A stretch of DNA of 23,585 bases, taken from Chara braunii (Eukaryota; Streptophyta; Charophyceae; Charales; Characeae). This document shows positions 9,325 to 19,109 of the stretch, piece after piece; the stretch's first letter is position 1; each line of letters opens with the position of its first letter. The notes beneath the pieces were generated by a model. It was not told the origin of the DNA. It did no database searches and was given only the letters and a program-made list of their open reading frames with translations. A program made the position numbers and the translations under genes. Location: assembly GCA_003427395.1 (NCBI GenBank), contig BFEA01000357.1, forward strand, positions 1,374,335 to 1,397,919, in the 5' to 3' direction.

Positions 9325-9636
9325 ATCTGAATTAGAAAAATAAAATTAAGAGAAAAAGCAAAAAGGAAATGGTCAGTTTTCTTTTGGGCCATGAACCTGA
9401 AATTCAGATCCATGGAGGAGGGAATATGGCCGTTTTTTATAAGGTCTACCCAAATGGCCAACTCCGGAATGAATTGGCAGCCCAAAAGGGAAAGAAACAA
9501 AAGAGAGAAAATAACAAAAATTTGCATTTGGCCCAAACGAAGGGCCAGATGGACAAAAAATTAAAAAAGTAAGCTTAGGGGCTCAAATTTGAAGCAAGGA
9601 CTACTTGGGGGTGACATGAAATATTGTTGGCCTTGG

Positions 9637-9662
9637 ATCTCAGCCAAATCCAAGGCTGAAAT
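9637..9662 (+). repeat. Conserved hairpin ATCTCAGCC (copy 3)
   Basis: Arms 9637-9645 and 9654-9662 pair with one mismatch around the loop aaatccaa. Copy 2 has the perfect 9-bp form at 22483-22508 with the same loop. Confidence 0.7.
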
Positions 9663-9715
9663 AGCATCGAGGCATGGGAAAGTATCTCAACCTACCAAAA
9701 ATGAGGTAGAAACTG

Positions 9716-9734
9716 AAAAAAAAAAAAAAAAAAA
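9716..9734. repeat. A19 homopolymer
   Basis: Nineteen consecutive A within LTR copy 3. It is not the end of a LINE or SINE as far as I can see, because LTR homology continues on both sides. Confidence 0.9.
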
Positions 9735-9763
9735 GCCCTTTAGGTTTTTTTCTCTCAACTAAG

Positions 9764-9798
9764 GCTACCCCTTGGGCATTTGGACCCAAGGGGGCAGC
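9764..9798 (+). repeat. Covarying hairpin CCCCTTGGG (copy 3)
   Basis: CCCCTTGGG (9768-9776) pairs perfectly with CCCAAGGGG (9785-9793), and GCT/AGC add an outer helix. The homologous stem in copy 2 is TTTTGGG/CCCAAAA at 22615-22637, so two T-A pairs have become C-G pairs, or the reverse. Confidence 0.75.
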
Positions 9799-9930
9799 AT
9801 TTTAAAAAGGCGAAGGAGGCCAAGAGGCAATTGGAGTTGGTAGCAACCACTCAGACTGCATGTACTTGGCCACAATGAGGCCCGAATACCCCCGGAAGGG
9901 TCCATGGGTTGGCCGGAGTGCTGGTTTCAG

Positions 9931-9940
9931 CCTACATAAG
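9931..9940 (+). promoter_or_regulatory. TATA-like CCTACATAAG (copy 3)
   Basis: The decamer is identical in copy 2 at 22845-22854 and stands about 20-30 bases before a conserved stem-loop. It could be the LTR promoter element, but it is only a weak match to a TATA box. Confidence 0.35.
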
Positions 9941-9961
9941 TTGAGGATTCAGTTCGCCACA

Positions 9962-10001
9962 TTCACGTTTGCATGAGGTGTGCCCATGCTGCCCAAGTGA
10001 A
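9962..10001 (+). repeat. Conserved leader-type stem-loop (copy 3)
   Basis: ttcac...tt (9962-9970, with a small bulge) pairs with aagtgaa (9995-10001), and gcatg (9971-9975) pairs with catgc (9985-9989). Copy 2 keeps the same structure at 22876-22915 with two paired substitutions. Confidence 0.65.
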
Positions 10002-10365
10002 CTCATAGGAGCACTCTCACTTGGAGAGAGGAGAGAGAAACCCCTGCCAGTTTGGGAGCTTAGAGGAGACTGTGGACTAGTGTGGGAAACTCTAGAGGTT
10101 AGTGGTAGTGAGGCTGGCCTAGGGAGGTGGTCCGCCATAGCCCCCAGGCTGTGGGGAAAGAGGAGAGGTTAGAGGGAGTCCGATTAGCCCTCCTAGTGTA
10201 AAGGACTCCATAGCCATAGTGAAAAGAGTTTGCAATAGCTTAGGAGAGGTTGAGAGAGGAAGGAGAAGAGGGACTTGAGAAAGGAGAAAGTCATAGCTAA
10301 GGTGACACTTGTGCAAGGAAGGAGGGGGCTTCATCAAGATTGGTACTCCAACTCCAAAATACTAA

Positions 10366-10375
10366 AGAGGTGAGT
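10366..10375 (+). promoter_or_regulatory. 5' splice-site consensus, conserved between LTR copies
   Basis: AGAG|GTGAGT fits the AG|GTRAGT donor consensus, with GT at 10370-10371. Copy 2 has the same string at 23251-23260. In both copies a long pyrimidine tract follows at once. No acceptor could be chosen. Confidence 0.4.
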
Positions 10376-10387
10376 GGAAAGAAGAAA

Positions 10388-10560
10388 ACTCTTCTTCTTC
10401 TTCTTCTCCTTCCCTTTCTTCTCATTTTTCTTCCTCTTCTTCTTCTTCTTCTTCTTCTTCTTCTTCTTTCTCCTCTTCTTCTACTTCTTCTTCAGCTTCT
10501 TCTTCCTCTTCTTCTTCATCCTCCTCTTCTTCTTCATCCTCCTCCTCTCCTCTTCCTTCT
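10388..10560. repeat. (TTC)n-rich microsatellite
   Basis: An almost pure pyrimidine tract, mainly ctt/ttc repeats. It gives long Phe, Leu or Ser runs in all three frames, which are not genes. Copy 2 has a shorter C/T tract in the same place (23275-23368). Confidence 0.95.
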
Positions 10561-10669
10561 CTTACTTCCCCAATGGTCTCTCATCTACATTCCTTTTCTC
10601 TCTTTCTTCATCGTCTCTCTCTCCATAAGAACTCTCCAAAGCTTAGAGTAGATGGTAAGAATCTTTTTT

Positions 10670-11700
10670 ACTAATAATGGTCTTCCCATGGGCTCATTCT
10701 TCACTCCCATGTGAATCGCCACTTCCCACGTTGTGATTTCATGCATTAGAGTGAGTCTCACTCACTCTTCTCTCACTTTCTCTTTATCTCCTCACTTAGG
10801 AGCAAATCGCAACTCTTGTTTATGCTTAATCTAGTTTTTTCATGATGTTTTCCTATTCTTTAGTCCATGTCTTCACTTCCATGTGAATCGCTATTTCCCA
10901 CTTTGTGATTTCATGCATTAGAGTGAGTCTCACTCACTCTTCTCTTACTTTCTCTTAATTTCCTCACTTAGGAGCACATTGCAACTCTTGTTTATGCTTA
11001 ATCTAGTGTTTTAATGATTTTTCCCCCTTGTTTGGTCCATTTCTTCACTCCCATGTGAATCGCTACTTCCCACCTTCATGCATTGGAGTGAGTTTCACTC
11101 ACTCTTCTCTCATTTTCTCTCCATTTCCTCACTTTGGAGCAAATCGCAACTCTTGTTTATGCTTGATCTAGTGTTTTGATGATGTTTTCCTCTTGTTTAG
11201 TCAATTTTTTCACTCCCATGTGAATTGCCACTTCCCACCTTGTGATTTAATGCATTAGAAAGAGTCTCACTCACTCTTCTCTCACTTTCTCTATATTTCC
11301 TTACTTAGGAGCAAATCGCAACTATTGTCTATGCTTAATCTAGTGTTTTGATGATTTTTTCCCCTTGTTTCGTCCATATCTTCACTCCCATGAATCACCA
11401 CTTCCCACCTTGTGATTGCATACATTTGAGTGAGTTTCTCTCACTCTTCTCTGAATTTCTCTCCATTTCCTCACTCTGGAGCAAATCGCAACTCTTGCTT
11501 ATGCTTGATCTAGTGTTTTGATGATGTTTTCCTCTTGTTTAGTCCATTTCTTCACTCTCATGTGAATCGTCACTTCCCACCTTGTAACTTCATGCTTTAG
11601 AGTGAGTTTCACTCACTCTCCTCTCCGTTTCTTCACGTAGGAGCAAATCGCAATTTTGGTTTTCAGTGATAATAGTGCTTTGATGAGTCTTTTCACTTAC
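10670..11700. repeat. 172-bp tandem array, 6 units
   Basis: The anchor tcactcccatgtgaatcg and variants start at 10701, 10873, 11045, 11210, 11382 and 11552. Spacing is 172, 172, 165, 172 and 170. Each unit goes on with a ttgtgatttcatgcatt block, a gagtgagtctcactcactc block and gagcaaatcgcaactcttg. There is no unique sequence between units, so this is a minisatellite or satellite. Confidence 0.9.
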
Positions 11701-11925
11701 TTTGCCCAGTCCTCTCACATGATGATGTTTCGTTTCATTCTTGGTTGATTACATAAACTCCATGCATGTGTTTGAGCAAGTCTCACTCACATGTGTGACT
11801 CATCTCTCACACGATGATGTTCGGTTTCATTCTTGGTTGCTTACATAATCCCCATGCATGTGTTTGAGCAAGTCTCTGTCACATGTGTGGCCCATCCCTC
11901 ACTTAGTAATTCTCTGATTCGTACT
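11700..11925. repeat. 102-bp tandem duplication
   Basis: Two units start at 11713 and 11815 (tctcacacgatgatgtt...cattcttggttg...ccatgcatgtgtttgagcaagtctc). The unit is a link between the 172-bp array on the left and the 91-bp array on the right, sharing cttggttg and catgcatg with the latter. Confidence 0.85.
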
Positions 11926-11929
11926 TGGT

Positions 11930-13115
11930 TGTTTCACTACTCACATGCATGTATTCTCACTAGTCACACTCTCACTTTGTCAATTTCATGCATTTGGTGA
12001 TCGTCCGATTCATACTTGGTTGTCCCACTACTCGTGTGCATGCGTTCTCAGTAGTCACACTCTCATTTTGTAAAGTTCATGCACTTGGTGATTGTCTGAT
12101 TCATACTTGGTTGTTCCACTACTCACATGCATGTGTTCTCACTGGTCAAGTTCATGCACTTGGTGATTGTCCGATTCATACTTGGTTGTTCCACCACTCA
12201 TGTGCATGTGTTCTCGCTAGTCACACTCTCATTTTGCCAAGTTCATGCACTTGGTGATTGACCGATTCATACTTAGTTGTTCCACTACTCATGTGCATGT
12301 GTTCTCACTAGTCACACTCTCACCTTGTCAAGTTCATGCACTTTATGATGTCAGATTCATACTTGGCTATTCCACTACTCACATGCATGTGTTCTCACAA
12401 GTCACACTCTCATTTTGTCAATCTCTCACCTTGTCAACTTCAAGCACTTGGTGATGTCCGATTCATACTTGGTTGTTCCACTATTCACATGCATGTGTTC
12501 TCACTAGTCACACTCTCATTTTGTCAAGTTCATACACTTGGTGATGTTCGATTCATACTTGGATGTTCCACTACTCATGTGCATGTGTTCTCACTAGTCA
12601 CACTCTCATTTTATCAAGTTCATGCACTTGATGATTTTTCGATTCTATACTTGGTTGTTCCACTACTCACATGCATGTGTTCTCACTAGTCACACCCTCA
12701 CTTTTTCAAGTTCATGCATTTGGCGATTGTCCGATTCATACTTGGTTGTTCCACTACTCATTTGCATGTATTCTTAGTAGTCACACTCTCACTTTGTCAA
12801 TTTCATGCATTTGGTGATTGTCCGATTCATACTTGGTTGTTCCACTACTCGTGTGCATGCGTTCTCACTAGTCACACTCTCATTTTGTCAAGTTTATGCA
12901 CTTGGTGATTGCCCGATTCATACTTGGCTGTTCCACTACTCACATGCATGTGTTCTCACTGGTCACACTCTCATTTTGTCAAGTTCATGCGCTTGGTGAT
13001 TGCCCAATTCATACCTGGTTGTTCCACTGCTCACATGCATGTGTTCTCACTAGTCACACTCTCACTTTGTCAATTTCATGTGTTTGGTGATTGTCCAATT
13101 CATATTTGGTCAACC
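11930..13115. repeat. 91-bp tandem array, about 13 units
   Basis: The anchor atgcacttggtgat and variants starts at 11988, 12079, 12154, 12245, 12336, 12442, 12532, 12622, 12714, 12805, 12896, 12987 and 13078. Most steps are 90-92; one unit is short (75) and one long (106). Each unit runs through a cgattcatacttggttg block, then ccactactc, a gcatg word, and tcactagtcacactctca. About half the units hold the palindrome cacatgcatgtg. Unit length is not a multiple of three, so the open frames here are chance. Confidence 0.95.
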
Positions 13116-13985
13116 GACTTGACACACACATGGCTTAGTAGGACCCTCGTGCTCTAATCGAACGCAACAAGTAGAAGTAAGGAAGATGACTATTTCCTGG
13201 CTAGGACGACTGTTGCTGCTGTTAAAGTGCACAACAATGTTTACTGCTGCTTTTGAAAAACTGGCGGCCAACGTCTGGAGCACGGGCCGACCCAAAATGG
13301 GACTTAGGGGGGGGAGCACTTTGGTCGAGTCCCGTTAAACCAAGGATATGAGGGCTGGGACTTCTCAGACCTCATATCCTAGGCGGAACAACTTGAGACT
13401 TTCGAGTGTTCGCGTCTCCGGTTAGTGTAGTTTCCAGCGCTAATTTCACGTTGCTCGGTTCTCAGCCTCCTGCCCCCGCCAGGGCGCCAACCCGATGAAC
13501 ATTTGAATTCGAAAGTCGTGGGCTTCAGCCACGACAACGCTCGTGACGAACCCGAATTCGGAAACGACAGCACTTGCCACTCTCGATCATAGTCCGTCCA
13601 GCCATAGCCACACACTTCGGAGAAGAAAGTTGATGCGCGTGCGCCAAGCGCCCGCGCGCCTAGGTCAGTAACGAGTTTTCAACAAGCGGACAGAAGGCCG
13701 ATATCATCGATGCACCAAGCTGGTTTTCGTGCCAAGGGGAGAGGAATCGCCGGCGAACAGAGGACGTCGGGCCCCTGTTGAGGAAACCTAATGGCTAGGG
13801 GACAGTACTGCTCTCGACGGATTTCAAAGTCACACTCAAGTATCTACGTTGTCTAATAGCGGGGACTTCTCCACAATGCAGAAGCAACTCCGCATGAGGG
13901 ACGAGGAACAAGGAACAGACAAACAAGGCTATCAGCATGCGGCAACAGGACATCCCAACACGAATAGACTACGACAAAGTGAGAG
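13116..13985. other. Unassigned stretch with an 11-bp inverted repeat
   Basis: No recognisable gene. aggatatgagg (13343-13353) and cctcatatcct (13370-13380) form a perfect 11-bp inverted repeat with a 16-base loop. A smaller 7-bp one (gtcgtgg/ccacgac) lies near 13516-13536. CpG-rich words occur around 13633-13662. It could be the end of the LTR element or unrelated flank. Confidence 0.4.
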
Positions 13986-16285
13986 CTAACCAAAATTGAA
14001 TTCCCCCGCCCCCCCCCATATTCCACCCCCTTTTTTCTCGCCATACCATTGACTCCCTACGCACACCTCCCGCCCATGATACCAACAGAAGAATTGTTGG
14101 CCTCTCCCCCGCTAATCGCCATCTAATCTTCCAGTCTATTTCCTCCCCCCCCCTCCCCCTAACTCTCGAGTCCATCTCCTCGAGCAGCCGTACTTTTCCC
14201 ATTCTCGCTGATTACCCTCATCTCCTTCCACCCCTTCCCTCCTCCGTTCCCTTCCCTACGCCCCCCTCTCGACCACACTCCCCCGACCAAGAACTCGAGT
14301 AAGAAACACCGTTCCCGAAATCTCGAGACCGCCCGCGACATTCATTCGATCCTCACCTCCCTCCCACTCCCACCCACACACAACTCTCTCCCCAACGCAA
14401 ATCGCGCCACCCCCTACTCCGTGAAGTTACACCCCCGGATCATCTCTCCACTTCGATCCCAACTAGCTTCAGTCCCCCCTCTTTCCCACCACATCCCCCC
14501 CCCCCGACCCCCTCCCCACTACAAACAAGTTCCCGCTTTGAGTCTACCCTGCTCCCTGCCCGACACCATAACACTACCACCCAACCCCCAACTCAATTTC
14601 TACTCCGACCCACCTTCCACCCCTCTCCCCACCCTATTCCATTCCCACCCCACTCCCATTTAACTAACACTCCGATCTCAGCCCAACCCCAGACCCGGCC
14701 CATTTCGACCTCTCCCCGTCCCAAACCCTCCCTATACCGTATTCTCTCCAGTATCGTCACGTTCCCTCCCACCCCCCATTACCTCCCCTGGCGGCTCTCC
14801 CCAACCGTACCACTCGCCCACCCGTTCCAGAATTCATTCCCATAGGGCGCGAAACTTCTGCCGCCCCCCACTCCCACCCCAACCTAGCCTTTCACTAGAA
14901 TAGCTTCGCCCCGTTTCAAGCCGCCCCTAGATCGCACACACCCCGAGCCCCCCCCTGACCCAATCCCGCTCCCAGTCCGCCCTAATCCTAAGTACACCCC
15001 ACGCACAACCCGCACTCACACTATACCACACACTCTCTCGTCCTCCGCTCTTACCCAAGCGTATCCTATCTCCGGCGCTGATCCAGCCCCTCCCCCTTCC
15101 GAACCCCCACCATAACCAACCTCACACAGATCTCATCACGGCCCAAGCCCTACACCATCTCGACTCTACTCTGTTCCAGCCACTCCTCCGACTCATCCCC
15201 AATCTCCCCCCCAAACCACTCTCAACATCGACGCCCCCCCCGCCATCTTATAAAGCTAGACACCTCATCCATCCGATTTCTCCTTGCCACGGTCCACTCC
15301 CTCCCTGCTTCCAACCCCCGCTCCGTCCCGCTCCATTCCTCCCCCACCCTGACCCAACCCATCCCTCATCACGATCAGTCCCCATCCCATCCTTTTCCAC
15401 CCCCGGACTCAACCCGAGCCAGCTCCGCCCCCCCCCAGACCCAACCCCTCCCCCATATTGATCCATCCCTGTCCCCAGCTCGTTACAATCCCACAAGCAG
15501 CCGGACCCAACCCCTCACCCCACCACCGCTCAATTACATTCTTACTTCGACTCATCCGAACGCCCCCCGTGTACCTAGCCTGTCCCAACCCCGACCCCAC
15601 TCCGACCCAACCCCTCCCTGTTTTTGGCCCCAACTCCACTCCTACCCCGACCCAACCCCATCTTCCTCTAACCCCGCCCCCCTCCTGTTCCATCCCTCCC
15701 CCTTCCCGACCCAACCCCTCTCTTATCACGATCTAATCCCATCCCCATCCCTCGTCAACCCCGGGCTCATCCCGAACCAATTTCCCCCCCCACCCGGATC
15801 CAATCTCCATCCCACCCCGATCCATCCCCGCCCATAGCCTGATCCATCCCCGTTCCCCACCCCTGCTTAACCCCTCTCCCACCAGTTACACGCCCTGTCC
15901 CCAGCCTGTCCCAAACCCTGGCCCCACTCTGACCCATCCCCTCCTCTCTCCCGTCCCATCGCCAATCTCAGACCGACTCTTCCCCAACCCCAACCCGTCC
16001 CAACTCCATCCCTACCTCGATCCAATTCCTCTCCCACCCCGAGCTAACCAAGGTCCTATCCTCTTGCCTACTGGTCCCAACCCAACTCTGGCCCAACCCA
16101 TTCCCACCCTCACCCCCGTTCCAACCCTCGAGCTCCTCTAAACTAACAAGCGATTCTCACCTCTCGCCTTTCCCCCTCCACGCTCAGCCTCCGCCCCGTT
16201 CCTAGATCAAAACTAACGAGCCCTCAGACAAAACCCACCGCGCTGTGAGCCCCGTCACACCCCCGGCCCCCACCCAGACCGCACC
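13985..16285 (+). repeat. Degenerate C-rich satellite-like tract, about 2.3 kb
   Basis: The plus strand is dominated by C-runs separated by short a/t words (cccaacccctccc, cccgaccc, ccatccccatcc) and is very poor in G. Some longer strings recur: tcatcacgatc at 15366 and ttatcacgatc at 15723; agcctgtcccaa at 15577 and 15903. This suggests a degenerate higher-order period of roughly 330-360 bases. No coding frame is believable. The tract ends where the LINE 5' region begins and has its C-rich strand in the LINE sense direction. Confidence 0.8.
15428..15454 (-). other. G-quadruplex motif (minus strand)
   Basis: C-tracts of 9, 3, 4 and 5 bases are spaced by 3, 2 and 1 bases on the plus strand. 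The minus strand therefore fits G3+N1-7 four times. It is one of several such sites in the C-rich tract. Confidence 0.65.
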
Positions 16286-16288
16286 CTG

Positions 16289-16622
16289 TTATCAACTCCA
16301 CCCCTCCCGCCCATTCTCTCCACAAAATTTACCTACCTAGCAGCAAGCCTGGAAGCTGCCGTCTGACGACACAGTGTCCTTCAACGAATCACCCCCAGTC
16401 GAGTGTGATTAGAGAAAAGNGGACAGTAATAAACTCCCAATAAAGATGGAGGGCATTATCAACTCCACCCCTCCCGCCCATTCTCTCCACAAAATTTACC
16501 TACCTAGCAGCAAGCCTGGAAGCTGCCGTNTGACGACACAGTGTCCTTCAACGAATCACCCCCAGTCGAGTGTGATTAGAGAAAAGNGGACAGTAATAAA
16601 CTCCCAATAAAGATGGAGGGCA
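16289..16622 (+). repeat. 167-bp tandem duplication at LINE 5' end
   Basis: 16289-16455 and 16456-16622 are virtually identical. Ambiguous bases (n) stand at 16420, 16530 and 16587; the first and last are the same position of the unit. The second unit ends inside the ORF1 start (atggagggca). Either this is a tandem 5' UTR monomer, as known in some LINEs, or an assembly duplication. Confidence 0.9.
16446..16610 (+). other. Upstream ORF ending 2 bases before ORF1
   Basis: The ATG of the first repeat unit opens a 54-codon frame (through two ambiguous bases) that stops with TAA at 16608-16610. The ORF1 ATG is at 16613. Such close spacing could allow reinitiation. It exists only because the unit is duplicated, so it may be accidental. 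Confidence 0.3.
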
Positions 16623-19066
16623 TGGGAATCGAAACGCAGAACTGGCTAGCGGAACAAACAAGAACAACATTAGTCAAAACCACCAAACTCATCGACCAGG
16701 GAGGAAGTCACAAGGAGGAGATGGTGATTTACGAATGCCCAAAAGAGCTAACGTCCAAATCAGAAGAGCTGCACAAGAAGCACGCAGTGTTGTTCACTTT
16801 CGCCAAAAAAAGCCAGGAGCTGGACAAACAAGCGAAACTGAGGTGGATCTGGGAAAAACTGAAAAGCCTGGAACCAATCCAGGGATCCGAACCCAGAGTG
16901 TCTCTCCACCCAAGATCAAGGAATGTAATCATGGTTTTGTGCATGGATGAATCACTTGCGGCCTTTTTGACAAATAAATGTTTCACTTGCAGTTCCTCAG
17001 TGGTCACTGTGCACCCGTGGAAACAAGCCACAAACTATCAGCAAACACCGTTTAGATACAAGCAAGAATTGATTAAGAAACACTTCTGGATTCAATTCCA
17101 CAATGTCCCGGAGAGAATGCACGGTAGTGTGAAAGAAAGGGTGAGGATGGAATTCGGACACTTCAAAGAAGCACACTGGATAGTGTCGACACCGGACTTC
17201 CTTACTCCCCAACATAACCAGATGACGGTAGTGCTGGACATAGGAGAAAGCCCAATGCCGTACACACCAGAGGAATGGTTCTTCTCACATGATGGAAAAG
17301 TTATCAGAATCCCAGTATCCAGCAAGACCAACCCTCTGTGCTTCAAGTGCAGACAAAGTGGACACTTGGGAACAGATCCCAACTGCCCCAAAACGAGGGA
17401 AAACGCAAAACCCAAACCTCTTAGCACTGCAAATCTGCAAGAAGTGGCGGACAAGAAAGGATTTTGGTACGTCCCAGGAGTACAGTACGCTGGCTGGGTC
17501 TTCAATGACAACCTGGATACACCGTACTGGATTTGGACACCCAGACCAGACGTGTACCCTCCATTTGATAGCAGATGGCAGTCCTTAAAGGTGGAAAAAA
17601 AATCACTCAAGAGCTTTACCAGAGATCCAACCATAAATGTGGAAAGGCTAAAGCAGGAGATTTGGGAAAGAGATCTGTGTGCTGACTTGCAATCGGTGCA
17701 AGAGAGAAAAAACAGAAAGGAAATGGGTGGAAGCAGTCAAATGGAACGAAGAGGCTGAGAAAGAAAAAGAAGATCAAACAACTCAAAAACTAACACAAGA
17801 AGTACTGTGAGGGGACAACCAAGGGCCAAACAAGGGGCAAACTTCGAGACAGATAAAGCAAAGACAATTCAGAGAGAAGCAACAATAGAATCAACTCTGG
17901 AGGGAGGACCCTCAACGCAGGACCCAGAGGTGGGGAATAAAAGGAAGCACCAGGACGGCCTAAGTGACAAAGAAGACTCAGACTCAGATGGGGAGGAGGA
18001 TGAAACAACGTACTATCCATGGACGGGGAGACAGGAAAGCGAACTGAGAAAGTTCATACAGAGTTATGAGAAGGAGAGGCAGGACAAATTTGAGCTGCAA
18101 ATGATACTATACAAAGAAGAACAAAAGAACAAGCAAAGAACATAAGTTTCGTTTCCTTCTCAATTGATCCCCCTCTCAGACAACCCATTCACCCCCCTGG
18201 AAAGAGAAGAAGAACTCGCAACTTTCTATGCAGAAAAATATTGCACAACAAAGGAAAGCGCAGAAATGGACATCGACGAAGGGATCACAGAAAGCGGACA
18301 GGCGCAAACTCAAGGCACTAGAACCACGCTGCCCAGCTACAAACCCACACTCCCACAGTCCACCCAGAAGGAACAGCAGGACAGCACGAATCCCAAGCAA
18401 GAGAACTGACCCACAACACAGCTGGGCATCCAAGCAGAAACCCTCTATGCTCAATGTGAAAGGCTCAGTGAACTCAACAGAGAAATGAGCCTGCGAACGG
18501 TGGTGGTGCAGGATCTGCAATACAAGGCGCACAAGGGGTTTTGGGAGAGAGCAAAAAAGGAAGTCAGCACGCTGCTACCCACCAGAACTGTAATTCCCAT
18601 CCAGCAAGATCCGGTGAGTGAGGAATGGAAGGTAGCAGTATTCAACAATCTCACAGTCCCCAAGTTGCAGATGGGACAAAAATGCGAAGATGTGCTGAAA
18701 AAAATCAGCAAAGGACGTGACCCAAAATTCATGGGCCTGGCTGGCAAGAAGTCTTGGGAGGAGAAAACACAAACGTTGCAGACCGCAGGAGAAAAGGAGG
18801 GAGAGGATCAGTACGATGCTCGACCATTGGTGATCTGCTTTGACCAGCAAACCGAACTCACAGATAGCTTGCAATGGAAACCTTGGTGGTGGGTGGCTGG
18901 CTTACCGGTCACTGCACTAGGGAATGAAACGACCATGATCCAAAATGCAGCTGGTTTGGCTACTTTGGTTGAATCTGGGATATTAACAACGAAGGAAGAC
19001 GAGGTATTGGCCCTCCTAGCCCCACATGAAGACGGACCGGAGAACAACCTTTCCCTCCTAACATAA
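16613..19066 (+). pseudogene. LINE ORF1 with zinc knuckle, three in-frame stops
   Basis: One frame runs 817 codons from the ATG at 16613 to a TAA at 19064, broken by stops at 17756-17758 (TGA), 18143-18145 (TAA) and 18407-18409 (TGA). Residues about 100-240 resemble the DUF4283-type region of plant LINE ORF1 proteins. A zinc knuckle follows at residues 243-258 (CFKCRQSGHLGTDPNC), with spacing C-X2-C-X4-H-X6-C instead of the usual X4. Later parts are acidic and charged, with KRKHQDGLSDKEDSDSDGEEDE, then a C-terminal block with PLVICFDQQTE and KPWWWVAGLP. Around 17705-17808 a different frame looks more coding-like, so a pair of compensating indels may have produced the first stop. ORF1 proteins bind LINE RNA; this copy is broken. 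Confidence 0.75.
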
Positions 19067-19109
19067 ACCCGTCCCTCCAAACCGCAAGTCGATTGGCTTA
19101 CCATGAGCC

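Larger units (their letters stand above)
8381..10660 (+). mobile_element. LTR-like copy 3 of the same family
   Basis: From about 8660 onward this stretch matches the LTR copies in order. With copy 1 it shares the region of 8750-8890 and AATCGGAGTA near 9041. With copy 2 it shares AATAAAAGAAAAG, ATTGCAGAGATA, TGGATCTCAGCCAAATCCAAGG, GGACTGCATG, CCTACATAAG, CCATGCTGCCCAA, TCCGCCATAGCC and AGGTGAGTG. The first few hundred bases after 8381 are too diverged to align by eye. The right limit is unclear because the stretch runs into tandem arrays. It has no coding capacity. Confidence 0.7.

Noticed and set aside
9716-9734. A19 as the tail of a LINE or SINE
   Set aside because: LTR homology continues on both sides and no target duplication was seen.
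10340-10651. Poly-Leu and poly-Phe open frames
   Set aside because: Translation of a TTC microsatellite.
10670-13115. CRISPR array
   Set aside because: Units are directly adjacent and degenerate along their whole length, with no unique spacers, in a eukaryotic retroelement context.
11988-13157. Overlapping open frames with HLVIVRFILGCSTTH-type repeats
   Set aside because: Produced by the 91-bp satellite. The unit is not a multiple of three and each frame ends after about one to three units.
13480-13500. ggcgccaacccgatgaac as a primer-binding site
   Set aside because: Not a clear match to the plant sites I know, and no LTR end precedes it.
15248-15736. Gly-rich or Pro-rich open frames in the C-rich tract
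   Set aside because: Expected from composition on either strand; no start context or domain.
13985-16285. Telomeric repeat
   Set aside because: No regular CCCTAAA or related short unit; C-runs are spaced irregularly and only degenerate long periods are seen.
17092-17634. 180-codon minus-strand open frame
   Set aside because: Antisense shadow of LINE ORF1, which has the zinc knuckle and DUF4283-like region on the plus strand.
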